DNA from: Pseudolabrys sp. Root1462
GTDB taxonomy: Bacteria > Pseudomonadota > Alphaproteobacteria > Rhizobiales > Xanthobacteraceae
Length of the DNA stretch: 64,000 bases
Assembly: GCF_001426945.1 (NCBI RefSeq)
Contig: NZ_LMFS01000001.1
Location: 165,412-229,411, forward strand
Reading direction: 5' to 3'
The notes below the pieces were generated by a model. That model was not told the origin of the DNA, made no database searches, and saw nothing but the letters and a program-made list of their open reading frames with translations. The position numbers were made by a program, and so were the translations under genes. Below are positions 8,489 to 16,813 of this stretch, in pieces (within the stretch, counting starts at the first letter, position 1; every line of letters starts with the position of its first letter).

Positions 8489-8496
8489 GGTCGGTT

Positions 8497-10257
8497 ATGT
8501 CCAGCGACTTCTCTCCCGATCAGAAACGCTATCTCGAAGGCTTTGCTTCGGGCTTGACCGCGGCGCGGGCCGCGCGCGGCACTTTACCCAAAGGCGGAAG
8601 TGGCGAGCCGAGCGGGCCCGACGCCATCCATATCAAGGCGCAGGACGCCACTCTCGCTAAAGGCGGCAAGCTCAACGACCAGGAAAAGATCAAGCGCGAA
8701 CTGCATCCGTTCGATGCCTATGAGCGGCTGAAGGATCAGGCGCGCAAGAACGAGGCGCCGAAAACCGCCGACAATTTCCGCTGGCGCTATTACGGCCTGT
8801 TCTACGTTGCGCCGGCGCAGTCCTCTTATATGTGCCGGCTGCGCATTCCGAACGGAATCCTCAAGCATTGGCAGCTTGCGGGCCTCGCCGATCTCACCGA
8901 TCGCTGCGCCGGGCCGTATAGCCACGTGACCACGCGTGCCAACCTGCAGATCCGCGAGATCGAGCCAAAGAACGCCCTCGAGGTCGTTGAAGGCATCATG
9001 GAACTGGGCCTCGGGTCGCGCGGCTCCGGCGCCGACAACATCCGCAACGTCACCGGCACCGCGACCGCCGGCATTGATCCGCAGGAGTTGCTCGACACGC
9101 GGCCTTATGCCCGCGAGTGGCATTATCACATTCTCAATGAGCGCGCGCTCTATGGGCTGCCGCGCAAGTTCAATGTCGGCTTCGACGGCGCGGGGCGCAT
9201 CCCGGTTCTCGAGGACACCAACGACATCGGCTTCCAGGCCGTCGAGGTCAAGCCAGGCTTCGGCGTCGAGTCTGGCGTCTATTTCCGTCTGGCGCTCGGC
9301 GGCATCACCGGCCACCGCGATTTTGCCCGCGACACCGGCGTCATCCTCAAGCCGGAGGAGGCGACACCGATCGCCGACGCCATCGTCCGCGTCTTCATCG
9401 AGCACGGCGACCGTACCGACCGCAACAAAGCCCGGCTGAAATATGTGCTCGACGCCTGGGGCTTCGAGAAATTCCTCGCGCATGTCGAGGAAAAGCTCGG
9501 CCGTAAGCTCGTGCACGTCACGGCCGAAGCCATTGCTCCGCGCCCGGCCTTCGATCGCAGTGCGCATATCGGCGTGCATCCGCAGAAGCAGGCAGGGCTC
9601 AACTGGATCGGCGTGGTGTTTCCGGTCGGCAAGATAGACACGGCGCAGATGCGCGGGCTTGCCAAGGTAGCGCAGGAGTTCGGCGACGGCGATATCCGCC
9701 TCACCGTATGGCAGAACCTGCTGATCTCCGGCGTCGCAGATGCGCGCGTGCGCGAGGCGGTCGCGGCCATCGAAGCATTGGGTCTCAAAACGGAGGCGAC
9801 GCCGATCCGCGCCGGACTGATTTCATGCACCGGCGCGACCGGTTGCCGTTTCGCCGCCGCGCATACCAAGGAGGATGCCGAAGCTATTGCGCAATGGTGC
9901 GAGCCGCGCGTCAGGCTCGACAGCCCGGTCAACATCCATCTGACCGGCTGCCATCATTCCTGCGCGCAGCACTATATCGGCGATATCGGACTGATCGCCT
10001 GCAAGATCGACGCCGGCGACGACGCTGATCCGGTCGAGGGCTATCACATTCTCATCGGCGGCGGTTTTGGACCGGAGGCGGCGATCGCGCGAGATCTCTA
10101 TCGCGACGTCAAGGCGACGGATGCGCCGCGCATCATCGAGCGCATGCTCAAGAGCTATCTTGCTCACCGCGAGGCGGACGAGACATTTCTCGCGTTCTCA
10201 CGCCGACATGATGCCGAGGCGTTGCAGGCGATGTTCAAGGCGGAGCACAGCGAATGA
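8497..10257 (+). CDS. nirA: Ferredoxin-type nitrite reductase
   Basis: A 586-residue siroheme and [4Fe-4S] enzyme that reduces nitrite to ammonium with six electrons. The cluster/siroheme cysteines are visible as CX5C (residues 444 and 450, CTGATGC) and CX3C (485 and 489, TGCHHSC), in the usual spacing of the NirA/CysI family. Two nitrite/sulfite reductase half-domains occur in order. The nitrate cluster favours nitrite over sulfite as substrate. The start ATG 8497 lies nine bases after the previous stop; a much longer upstream frame is out-of-context sequence. The stop overlaps the next gene by four bases. Confidence 0.92.
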   Translation: MSSDFSPDQKRYLEGFASGLTAARAARGTLPKGGSGEPSGPDAIHIKAQDATLAKGGKLNDQEKIKRELHPFDAYERLKDQARKNEAPKTADNFRWRYYGLFYVAPAQSSYMCRLRIPNGILKHWQLAGLADLTDRCAGPYSHVTTRANLQIREIEPKNALEVVEGIMELGLGSRGSGADNIRNVTGTATAGIDPQELLDTRPYAREWHYHILNERALYGLPRKFNVGFDGAGRIPVLEDTNDIGFQAVEVKPGFGVESGVYFRLALGGITGHRDFARDTGVILKPEEATPIADAIVRVFIEHGDRTDRNKARLKYVLDAWGFEKFLAHVEEKLGRKLVHVTAEAIAPRPAFDRSAHIGVHPQKQAGLNWIGVVFPVGKIDTAQMRGLAKVAQEFGDGDIRLTVWQNLLISGVADARVREAVAAIEALGLKTEATPIRAGLISCTGATGCRFAAAHTKEDAEAIAQWCEPRVRLDSPVNIHLTGCHHSCAQHYIGDIGLIACKIDAGDDADPVEGYHILIGGGFGPEAAIARDLYRDVKATDAPRIIERMLKSYLAHREADETFLAFSRRHDAEALQAMFKAEHSE

Positions 10258-11873
10258 CGCAGAACGTGCCTTCACCGCTGCCGTCGCTGGTGCCGGAGAC
10301 CGCGCCCTTCACCGAGGAGCAGCGCTTCTGGCTCAACGGCTTCTTTGCCGGTCTGATCGCGCTGGACAGCACCGGGGTCACGGCGCTGTCGACCGATCAG
10401 GCTGCGGCTCTGCTGAGCGGCGCGCCAGGCGCGAATGCCGAAGACGATGACGGCGGTGCGCCGTGGCACGACCAGACTTTGCCCATCACGGAGCGCATGA
10501 AGCTCGCAGAAGACAAGCCGCTGCGCTGGAAGATGATGGCGGCCATGGCACAGCAGGACTGCGGCCAGTGCGGCTATGACTGCAAGAACTACTCGGGCGC
10601 CATCATTTCCGGCACCGAGACTCGGCTGAACCTTTGCGTGCCGGGCGGCAAGGAAACCGCGCGCATGGTCAAGGCGCTCTATGAGCAGATCGGCAGCGAA
10701 CCGAAGGCCTCGGCGCCGGTGGTTCCCGCCGCCGTGGTCGAGCCGGTGGTGAAGGCGAAAGCCGGCACCTCGCGTGACAATCCGTCGGTGGCCAGGGTTC
10801 TGTCGCGCACGCTGCTCAACAAACCCGGCTCCGAAAAGGAGACATGGCACGTTGAAATCGATCTCACCGGCTCCGGCATAGAGTACCAAGTCGGCGACGC
10901 TTTCGGCCTGTTTCCGCACAATGATCCGATGCTGGTCGAGCAGGTGATGAAGGCGCTCGGTGCGCCGCCGGATCACGACATCGGCGGCCGCACTTTGCGC
11001 CAGGTGCTGACCGACAGCGTGTCGCTGTCGCCGGCGCCGGACATGCTATTCCAGCTTTTCTCCTACATCACCGGCGGCGACCGGCGGAAGAAGGCGCGCG
11101 CGCTGGCGACCGGCGATGATCCGGACAAGGACGCCGCGACCCTGGACGTTCTGGCGGCGCTGGAGAAGTTCACCGGCACGGCGCCCGATCCGGAAGCCTT
11201 CATCGAAGCCCTCGATCCGATGCAGCCGCGGCTTTATTCGATCTCGTCATCGCCGAAGACCGATCCGAATCGTGTCACCCTGACGGTTGATACCGTGCGC
11301 TACACGATCAAGAACAGGCAACGGCTCGGCGTCTGTTCGACGCTGCTCGCCGAGCGCATCGATCCCGGCGCGGTGCTCAAGGCTTATGTGCAGAAGGCGC
11401 ACGCTTTCGCGCTACCGGCCGACCCGAATGTGCCGATCATCATGATCGGCCCCGGCACTGGCGTTGCGCCGTTCCGCGCCTTCCTGCAGGACCGCATGGC
11501 GGATCAGGCGCCCGGGCGCAACTGGCTGTTCTTCGGCCACCAGCGCTCGGCTTGCGACTTCTTCTATGAGGAAGAGATGAAGGCAATGCGCGCCTCCGGC
11601 CTGCTGACCCGGCTTTCGCTCGCCTGGTCCCGCGACGGCGACGAGAAGATCTACGTGCAGGACCGTATGCGCGAAACCGGCCGCGACCTCTGGGCCTGGT
11701 TGAGCGAAGGCGCGCATGTCTATGTCTGCGGCGATGCGAAGCGCATGGCCAAGGATGTCGAACTGGCGCTGGTGGATATCGTTGCGCAGCACGGGGGCAA
11801 GCCCGGCGAGGAGGCGGTGCTGTTCGTCTCCGACCTGAAGAAGAAGGGCCGCTACCAGCAGGACGTTTATTGA
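10254..11873 (+). CDS. CysJ-like NADPH reductase with an RnfB-type Fe-S site
   Basis: A 539-residue protein. Residues 103-128 carry CX2CX3CX17C (CGQCGYDC then CVPGG), the pattern of the small 4Fe-4S domain found in RnfB. From about 180 on follows a sulfite-reductase-flavoprotein-like FAD and NADPH unit (RLYSISSSP, GVCSTLL, MIGPGTGVAPFRAFLQDR, VYVCGDAKRMA, terminal tyrosine). The flavodoxin (FMN) domain that normally comes first in CysJ is missing, and the Fe-S domain stands in its place. It likely carries electrons from NADPH to nitrite and/or nitrate reductase. It overlaps nirA by ATGA and runs into nasA by TGATG, so all three are tightly coupled. Confidence 0.85.
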   Translation: MTQNVPSPLPSLVPETAPFTEEQRFWLNGFFAGLIALDSTGVTALSTDQAAALLSGAPGANAEDDDGGAPWHDQTLPITERMKLAEDKPLRWKMMAAMAQQDCGQCGYDCKNYSGAIISGTETRLNLCVPGGKETARMVKALYEQIGSEPKASAPVVPAAVVEPVVKAKAGTSRDNPSVARVLSRTLLNKPGSEKETWHVEIDLTGSGIEYQVGDAFGLFPHNDPMLVEQVMKALGAPPDHDIGGRTLRQVLTDSVSLSPAPDMLFQLFSYITGGDRRKKARALATGDDPDKDAATLDVLAALEKFTGTAPDPEAFIEALDPMQPRLYSISSSPKTDPNRVTLTVDTVRYTIKNRQRLGVCSTLLAERIDPGAVLKAYVQKAHAFALPADPNVPIIMIGPGTGVAPFRAFLQDRMADQAPGRNWLFFGHQRSACDFFYEEEMKAMRASGLLTRLSLAWSRDGDEKIYVQDRMRETGRDLWAWLSEGAHVYVCGDAKRMAKDVELALVDIVAQHGGKPGEEAVLFVSDLKKKGRYQQDVY

Positions 11874-14566
11874 TGAACGCGCCGGCGCAGCATCCGGCCG
11901 CGGTGCGCACCACCTGTCCGTATTGCGGCGTCGGCTGTGGCGTGCTGGCCAAGCCCGATGGCCGTGGCGGCGCGGTGATCGCCGGCGACCCGGAGCATCC
12001 GTCGAACTTCGGTCGGCTGTGCTCGAAAGGCGCGGCGCTCGGCGAAACGCTTGGCCTTGAAACGCGGCTTCTACATCCGATGCTGCGGCAGAACGGCGCG
12101 CTGAGGCGCGCAGGCTGGGACGACGCGCTCGACCGGGTGGGGGACGGCTTTTCCCGGATCGTGAAGGAGCATGGCCCGGACTCGGTCGCCTTCTATCTCT
12201 CGGGACAACTGCTCACCGAGGACTACTATGTGGCCAACAAGCTGATGAAGGGCTTCATCGGCAGCGGCAACGTCGATACCAATTCGCGCCTGTGCATGGC
12301 GTCATCGGTCGCCGGCCATCGCCGCGCTTTCGGCGCTGATACGGTGCCAGGCACCTATGCCGATCTCGACGAGGCGGACCTTATCGTGCTGGTCGGCTCC
12401 AACGCGGCGTGGTGTCACCCGGTGCTGTACCAGCGGATGATCGCCAACAAGCGCGAGCGCGGGGCAAAGCTCGTCGTGATCGATCCGCGCCGCACCGCGA
12501 CGGCCGAGGAGGCCGACTTGTTCCTGCCGGTCGCGCCCGGCATGGACACCGCCTTGTTCTGCGGGCTGCTGGTGCATCTCGCCGGGACGCAGGCTTTCGA
12601 CTCCGCCTATGTCGATTCCTACACCACCGGTTTCGCCGAGGCGCTGATCCGTGCGCGCGAGATCGCTCCGGACGCCAAGGCGGCCGCGCAGCTTGCCGGC
12701 CTCGCGCCGTCCGATGTTGCGCGCTTTTTCGACCTGTTCACATCAACGCCAAAGGTGGTCACTTGCTTTTCGCAAGGTGTGAACCAGTCCGCCCAGGGCA
12801 CCGACAAGGTGTCGTCAATCATTAATTGCCATCTCGCCACCGCCCGCATCGGCAGGGCTGGCATGGGGCCATTCTCGCTCACCGGTCAACCGAATGCGAT
12901 GGGTGGACGGGAGGTCGGTGGCCTCGCCAATCAACTGGCGGCGCATATGAGCTTCTCGGCTGTCGAGATCGACCGCGTCGGCCGCTTCTGGAACGCCGCG
13001 GCGATGGCGCAACGCGAGGGCCTCAAGGCAGTCGACATGTTCGACGCCGTTTCCCGCGGCGAAATCAAGGCGTTATGGGTGATGGCGACCAACCCGGCGG
13101 TGTCGCTGCCACGCGCCGGCTTCGTGCGCGACGCGCTCGGCAAGCTCGAGCTGTTGGTCGTCTCCGAGAATGTCACCAGTAACGACACGGTGCGCGCCAA
13201 TGCCCATGTGCTGTTGCCGGCGGCGGCCTGGGGCGAGAAGGATGGCACCGTGACCAACTCGGAACGGCGCATCTCGCGGCAGCGGCCGTTCCTGTCGCTG
13301 CCCGGCGAGGCGCGGCCGGACTGGTGGATCGTCACCCAGGTCGCCCGCCGCATGGGCTTTGCCGACGCCTTCGCCTACCGAAGCGCCGCCGACGTGTTCC
13401 GCGAACACGCCGCCCTGTCGGAGTTCGAGAATGACGGCGCGCGCGATTTCGATATCGGCGCGCTCGCTCAGATCGGCGACAACGCGTTCGACGCGATGCC
13501 GCCCGTGCAATGGCCGGCGCGCGCCGGCGTCGCCAAGAACGAAACGCGGTTCTTCGCCGACGGCCGCTTCTATACGGCCGACGGCAAGGCCCGCATGATC
13601 GCGCCGGAGATGCCGCGGCCACAGGCCGACCTGTCGGCGGAATTTCCGTTCCGGCTCAACACCGGCCGCGTTCGCGATCAGTGGCACACGATGACGCGCA
13701 CCGGTTTGAGTCCGCGTCTCGGCGCGCATTTGCCCGAACCTTTCGTCGAGGTGCATCCGGACGACGCGGCGGAGAACGGGCTGCGTTCCGGCGGCTTCGC
13801 GCGGCTGACGTCGCCATACGGAAGTTGCGTCCTCAAGGTGATCGTCAGCGAAGGCCAGCGGCGCGGTTCGCTGTTCGCGCCAATCCATTGGAGCGATGAA
13901 TATGCATCGGCGGCGCGCGTCGGCGGGCTTGTGACGCCGGCCGTCGATCCTTATTCCGGCCAGCCGGAAGCGAAGGCGACGCCGGTTTCCGTCGCGCCCG
14001 TCGAATTCAAGTATCGCGGCTTCGCCTTGTCGCGGCACAGGCTGACGATGCCGGCAGGCTGCTGGTGGGCGCGCGCCGCGGTGGCGGGCGGTGAGGGCGT
14101 GCTGCTGGCGAGCGATGATGCGCCGGATGATTGGCGCGCCCGGGCGCGGTCGGCTTTCGGCGCGGACTGCGAGATCGCTGAATATATCGATGCGCCGGCC
14201 TCGATCTATCGCATGGCCGCTTTCGACGGCGGCCGTCTCGTCGGATGCCTGTTCATCGGCCCCGCCGCGCATGCACCGCAATGGGATGCGGTGAAAGCCC
14301 TGTTCGAAGTTGAACACCTCGGCGCCACTCAGCGCCGCGGTGTACTGTCGGGCAAATCGACCGATGGTCTCGCCGAGCCTGGACCGGTGGTCTGCGCCTG
14401 CTTTGGCGTCGGCCTCAATACAATTCGCGCGGCGTTGCGCGACAGCACGGCCACGACTGTCGAAGACATCGGCAAGGCTTTGCGCGCCGGCACGAACTGC
14501 GGCTCGTGCCTGCCTGAACTGAAAAAGATCGTCAGCGAAAAAAGTTGCGTCGCGCAGCCGGCGTGA
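11873..14566 (+). CDS. nasA: Assimilatory nitrate reductase catalytic subunit
   Basis: An 897-residue molybdopterin enzyme reducing nitrate to nitrite in the cytoplasm; no signal peptide. The N-terminal 4Fe-4S ligands are Cys15, Cys18, Cys22 and Cys50 (CPYCGVGC then LCSKG). The molybdopterin domains follow (SRLCMASSVAGHRRAFGAD, MGPFSLTGQPNAMGGREVGG). A dinucleotide-binding domain lies around 590-720 (RLNTGRVRDQWHTMTRTG). The C-terminus has a BFD-like [2Fe-2S] domain (CACFGVG then NCGSC), as in Klebsiella NasA, which takes electrons from the reductase partner. The start at ATG 11873 shares one base with the previous stop. Confidence 0.95.
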   Translation: MNAPAQHPAAVRTTCPYCGVGCGVLAKPDGRGGAVIAGDPEHPSNFGRLCSKGAALGETLGLETRLLHPMLRQNGALRRAGWDDALDRVGDGFSRIVKEHGPDSVAFYLSGQLLTEDYYVANKLMKGFIGSGNVDTNSRLCMASSVAGHRRAFGADTVPGTYADLDEADLIVLVGSNAAWCHPVLYQRMIANKRERGAKLVVIDPRRTATAEEADLFLPVAPGMDTALFCGLLVHLAGTQAFDSAYVDSYTTGFAEALIRAREIAPDAKAAAQLAGLAPSDVARFFDLFTSTPKVVTCFSQGVNQSAQGTDKVSSIINCHLATARIGRAGMGPFSLTGQPNAMGGREVGGLANQLAAHMSFSAVEIDRVGRFWNAAAMAQREGLKAVDMFDAVSRGEIKALWVMATNPAVSLPRAGFVRDALGKLELLVVSENVTSNDTVRANAHVLLPAAAWGEKDGTVTNSERRISRQRPFLSLPGEARPDWWIVTQVARRMGFADAFAYRSAADVFREHAALSEFENDGARDFDIGALAQIGDNAFDAMPPVQWPARAGVAKNETRFFADGRFYTADGKARMIAPEMPRPQADLSAEFPFRLNTGRVRDQWHTMTRTGLSPRLGAHLPEPFVEVHPDDAAENGLRSGGFARLTSPYGSCVLKVIVSEGQRRGSLFAPIHWSDEYASAARVGGLVTPAVDPYSGQPEAKATPVSVAPVEFKYRGFALSRHRLTMPAGCWWARAAVAGGEGVLLASDDAPDDWRARARSAFGADCEIAEYIDAPASIYRMAAFDGGRLVGCLFIGPAAHAPQWDAVKALFEVEHLGATQRRGVLSGKSTDGLAEPGPVVCACFGVGLNTIRAALRDSTATTVEDIGKALRAGTNCGSCLPELKKIVSEKSCVAQPA

Positions 14567-14732
14567 CGCGTGCGACGATCACTGCGAGCAACCAGCAACG
14601 CTGTCGCGTCCGGCGTGCACGCGCCTCGATCACCATCGCGTTCATGTGAAAGGCCCGCACTTTGTGGGCGCAATAGGCATTGACCGCAGCGGTATCGAGC
14701 GCTCTAATAGTTCAACAAATAAATTTCGCAAT

Positions 14733-14744
14733 CCGAAAAATCGG
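14733..14744. promoter_or_regulatory. Possible IclR-family operator
   Basis: The inverted repeat CCGA-AAAA-TCGG lies in an AT-rich pocket (AATAAATTTCGCAATCCGA) about 20 bases before the iclR start. Autoregulation is common for IclR proteins, so this is a reasonable operator, but no second copy was found before the transporter genes. Confidence 0.35.
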
Positions 14745-14765
14745 AAGTGTCCTTCAGGGCGGACG

Positions 14766-15626
14766 ATGCAGGGAGAAAAACGCAGCAAGATCGCTGGCGA
14801 GAGAACGGCCGTTGCAGGTCGTTCCGATGCCGATGAAGACTCCCGCAACCTGGTCAATTCGCTGGCCAAGGGTCTGCGCGTTCTGGAGTCGTTTACGGCA
14901 GAGCGCCCCGAACTGACGCTGAGCGAAGTCGCCAGCCTGGCGAAGATCGATCCCGGCACTGCGTTTCGCATGCTCAACACGCTGGTGATGGCCGGCTACG
15001 TCGCGCGCGTACCGGACAGCAAGCGATTCCGCCTCACTCTGAAAGTCACTGATCTCGGCTTTCATGCCATTGCCCGCGCCGATCTGCGCGAACTGGCGCG
15101 GCCGATCCTGCGCTCGCTGGTCGGCGAGGTGAACGAGGCGGCGTCGCTCGGCGTGCTCGATGGCGCCGACATTCTCTATGTCGAGCGCGTGCGCGCCGGT
15201 TTGACCCGCATCGGCGTCGATATCCGCATCGGCACCACGATCCCGGCGTTCTGGAGCACGATCGGTGAGGCAATGCTCGCCTTCCTGCCCTCGGCAGAAC
15301 TCGAGCGCGTGTTGTCGCTCAAGCCGAGGCCCGGCGTGTTCCCGCACAAACCCATGAACCGCAGCGAGATCGAGGCCAGCCTGAAGAATGTCCGCGAATG
15401 TGGCCACGCGCTGCGCGACTCCTATTTCGGCAGCGGCCTGCGCGTGCTCGCCATGCCGGTGCTCGATGTCGACAACTATCCGTTGGCCGCGGTCAGCGTC
15501 GCGGTTCCGCAGATCCAGATGTCGTCGAAGGAATTCCGCGAGCATGCGCTCGATGCGGTGCGAAGGGCGACGGTCGATATCGCCCGCGCCATCCAGGCAA
15601 GCGGATCGGTCTCAGCGATAGCGTGA
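14766..15626 (+). CDS. IclR-family transcriptional regulator
   Basis: A 286-residue regulator. The N-terminal winged helix-turn-helix (residues 25-85) reads LAKGLRVLESFTAERPELTL, then EVASLAKIDPGTAFRMLNTL. The C-terminal IclR effector domain follows (GVLDGADILYVERV, DIRIGTTIPAFWSTIGEAML, ESGL-like REGSYFGSGLRVLAMPV region). It is closest in layout to the PcaR/PobR group. It lies immediately before the TAXI-TRAP genes in the same direction and probably controls them in response to the transported substrate. ATG 14766 is preferred over the upstream ATG 14646, which would add a low-complexity extension across the candidate operator. Confidence 0.9.
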   Translation: MQGEKRSKIAGERTAVAGRSDADEDSRNLVNSLAKGLRVLESFTAERPELTLSEVASLAKIDPGTAFRMLNTLVMAGYVARVPDSKRFRLTLKVTDLGFHAIARADLRELARPILRSLVGEVNEAASLGVLDGADILYVERVRAGLTRIGVDIRIGTTIPAFWSTIGEAMLAFLPSAELERVLSLKPRPGVFPHKPMNRSEIEASLKNVRECGHALRDSYFGSGLRVLAMPVLDVDNYPLAAVSVAVPQIQMSSKEFREHALDAVRRATVDIARAIQASGSVSAIA

Positions 15627-15636
15627 CGCGCTATCG
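15616..15636 (+). other. Hairpin over the iclR stop
   Basis: CGATAGCG and CGCTATCG pair perfectly around a five-base loop that contains the iclR stop codon. No U tract follows. It may separate regulator and transporter messages. Confidence 0.45.
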
Positions 15637-15684
15637 TCTAAGGGTTCAAAAGCCGAAGATAAAAAGCAACAGGAGGAGACGAAA

Positions 15685-16668
15685 ATGAAGAAACTGGTTG
15701 GAGCGATCGCGTTCGCAACCGCACTCGGCGTAGCCGGGGCGGCCATCGCCGCGGATACGATCCGCATCGGCTCGATGCCGGTCGGCTCGGGCTGGTATGT
15801 CGCCGCGGCGGCACTCGAACAGGCGCTGAAGCCTGAAATGGGCGGCACGCCGGTCGAAATCATTGCGCGTGGCGGCGGCGTTGCCAATCCGATGGTAGTT
15901 GAGCAGGGCAAGGCCGAAATCGCGATGTCCAACGTCGCCACCTCGGTGTGGGCGATGAACGGCGAAGAACTCTACAACGGCAAGAAGGCGACGCACATCC
16001 GTTCGCTCGTCGGCGGTCTCAACCCAGTCTATATGGCGATGATCGTGAAGAACGACTTCATCAAGAAGTCCGGCCTCGACACGATGGACAAGATCTTCAC
16101 GTCCGGTAAGCCGCTGCGTATCGTGATGAAGCCGCAGGGTTCGAACGTGCCCCCGACGGTGGATATGATTCTTGCGGCCTACGGGCTCGACCGCGCCAAG
16201 ATCAAGGCGCAGGGCGGCGAAATCATCCAGGTCAACCCCGAGCAGACGCCGGATATCATGCGTGAAGGCCGCGCAGATATCCTGCTCGACACCGTGCTCA
16301 AGGGGCACCCGATGATCACGGAAGTTGCGCTCACCGCCGACGTGACTTTCATGGATTTGTCTGAGAAGGCCCGCAAGAAGCTTGCCGACAACGGTCTGAA
16401 GCCGGCCCAGTATCCGGAGTGGTTCAAGGGCCAGAAAGGGCCGATCTGGGGCGCCGATTTCGGCACGCATCTGATCGCGCGTGACGATCTGCCGGACGAC
16501 ATCGCCTACAAGATCGTCAAGACCTTCATCGAAAAGCGCGCAGACCTGGTGAAGGCCTATCCGGCATTCAATGCTTTCGACCCGAAGGCCGCGGCGAAGC
16601 CCGAGAACAACGGCATTCCGCTGCATCCGGGCGCGGCCAAGTACTACAAAGAACATGGCATGATGTAG
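15685..16668 (+). CDS. TAXI-family TRAP transporter solute receptor
   Basis: A 327-residue secreted binding protein with a cleavable leader (MKKLVGAIAFATALGVAGAAIAAD). The mature start DTIRIGSMPVGSGWYVAAAAL is typical of TAXI receptors (Gly-rich ligand loop), followed by IIARGGGVANPMVVEQGKAEIAMS. TAXI receptors work only with fused DctQ/DctM permeases, and such a permease follows at 16814. Some TAXI proteins bind glutamate or glutamine; the ligand here is unknown. A strong ribosome site (AGGAGGAG) precedes ATG 15685. A very stable hairpin downstream (16686) probably keeps the receptor in excess over the permease. Confidence 0.92.
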   Translation: MKKLVGAIAFATALGVAGAAIAADTIRIGSMPVGSGWYVAAAALEQALKPEMGGTPVEIIARGGGVANPMVVEQGKAEIAMSNVATSVWAMNGEELYNGKKATHIRSLVGGLNPVYMAMIVKNDFIKKSGLDTMDKIFTSGKPLRIVMKPQGSNVPPTVDMILAAYGLDRAKIKAQGGEIIQVNPEQTPDIMREGRADILLDTVLKGHPMITEVALTADVTFMDLSEKARKKLADNGLKPAQYPEWFKGQKGPIWGADFGTHLIARDDLPDDIAYKIVKTFIEKRADLVKAYPAFNAFDPKAAAKPENNGIPLHPGAAKYYKEHGMM

Positions 16669-16685
16669 CGCTCTGAGCGATCGGC

Positions 16686-16718
16686 GCGGCCGGTGAACCT
16701 CGAGGGTTCGCCGGCCGC
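16686..16718 (+). other. Stable intercistronic hairpin after the TAXI receptor
   Basis: Fourteen paired bases per arm (16686-16699 with 16705-16718, one G-U pair) around a five-base loop, without a U tract. It begins 17 bases after the receptor stop. It parallels the hairpin after nrtA and fits a role as a message-protecting 3-prime end for the binding-protein gene. Confidence 0.7.
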
Positions 16719-16813
16719 CGCCAAACCCACTTCACGGCGCACGGCGCCGTATACCGCCAACACTAAACCCAATTTTCGCCCGCGAACGCGGTGCAGTCCG
16801 AAAGCACGCCGCC

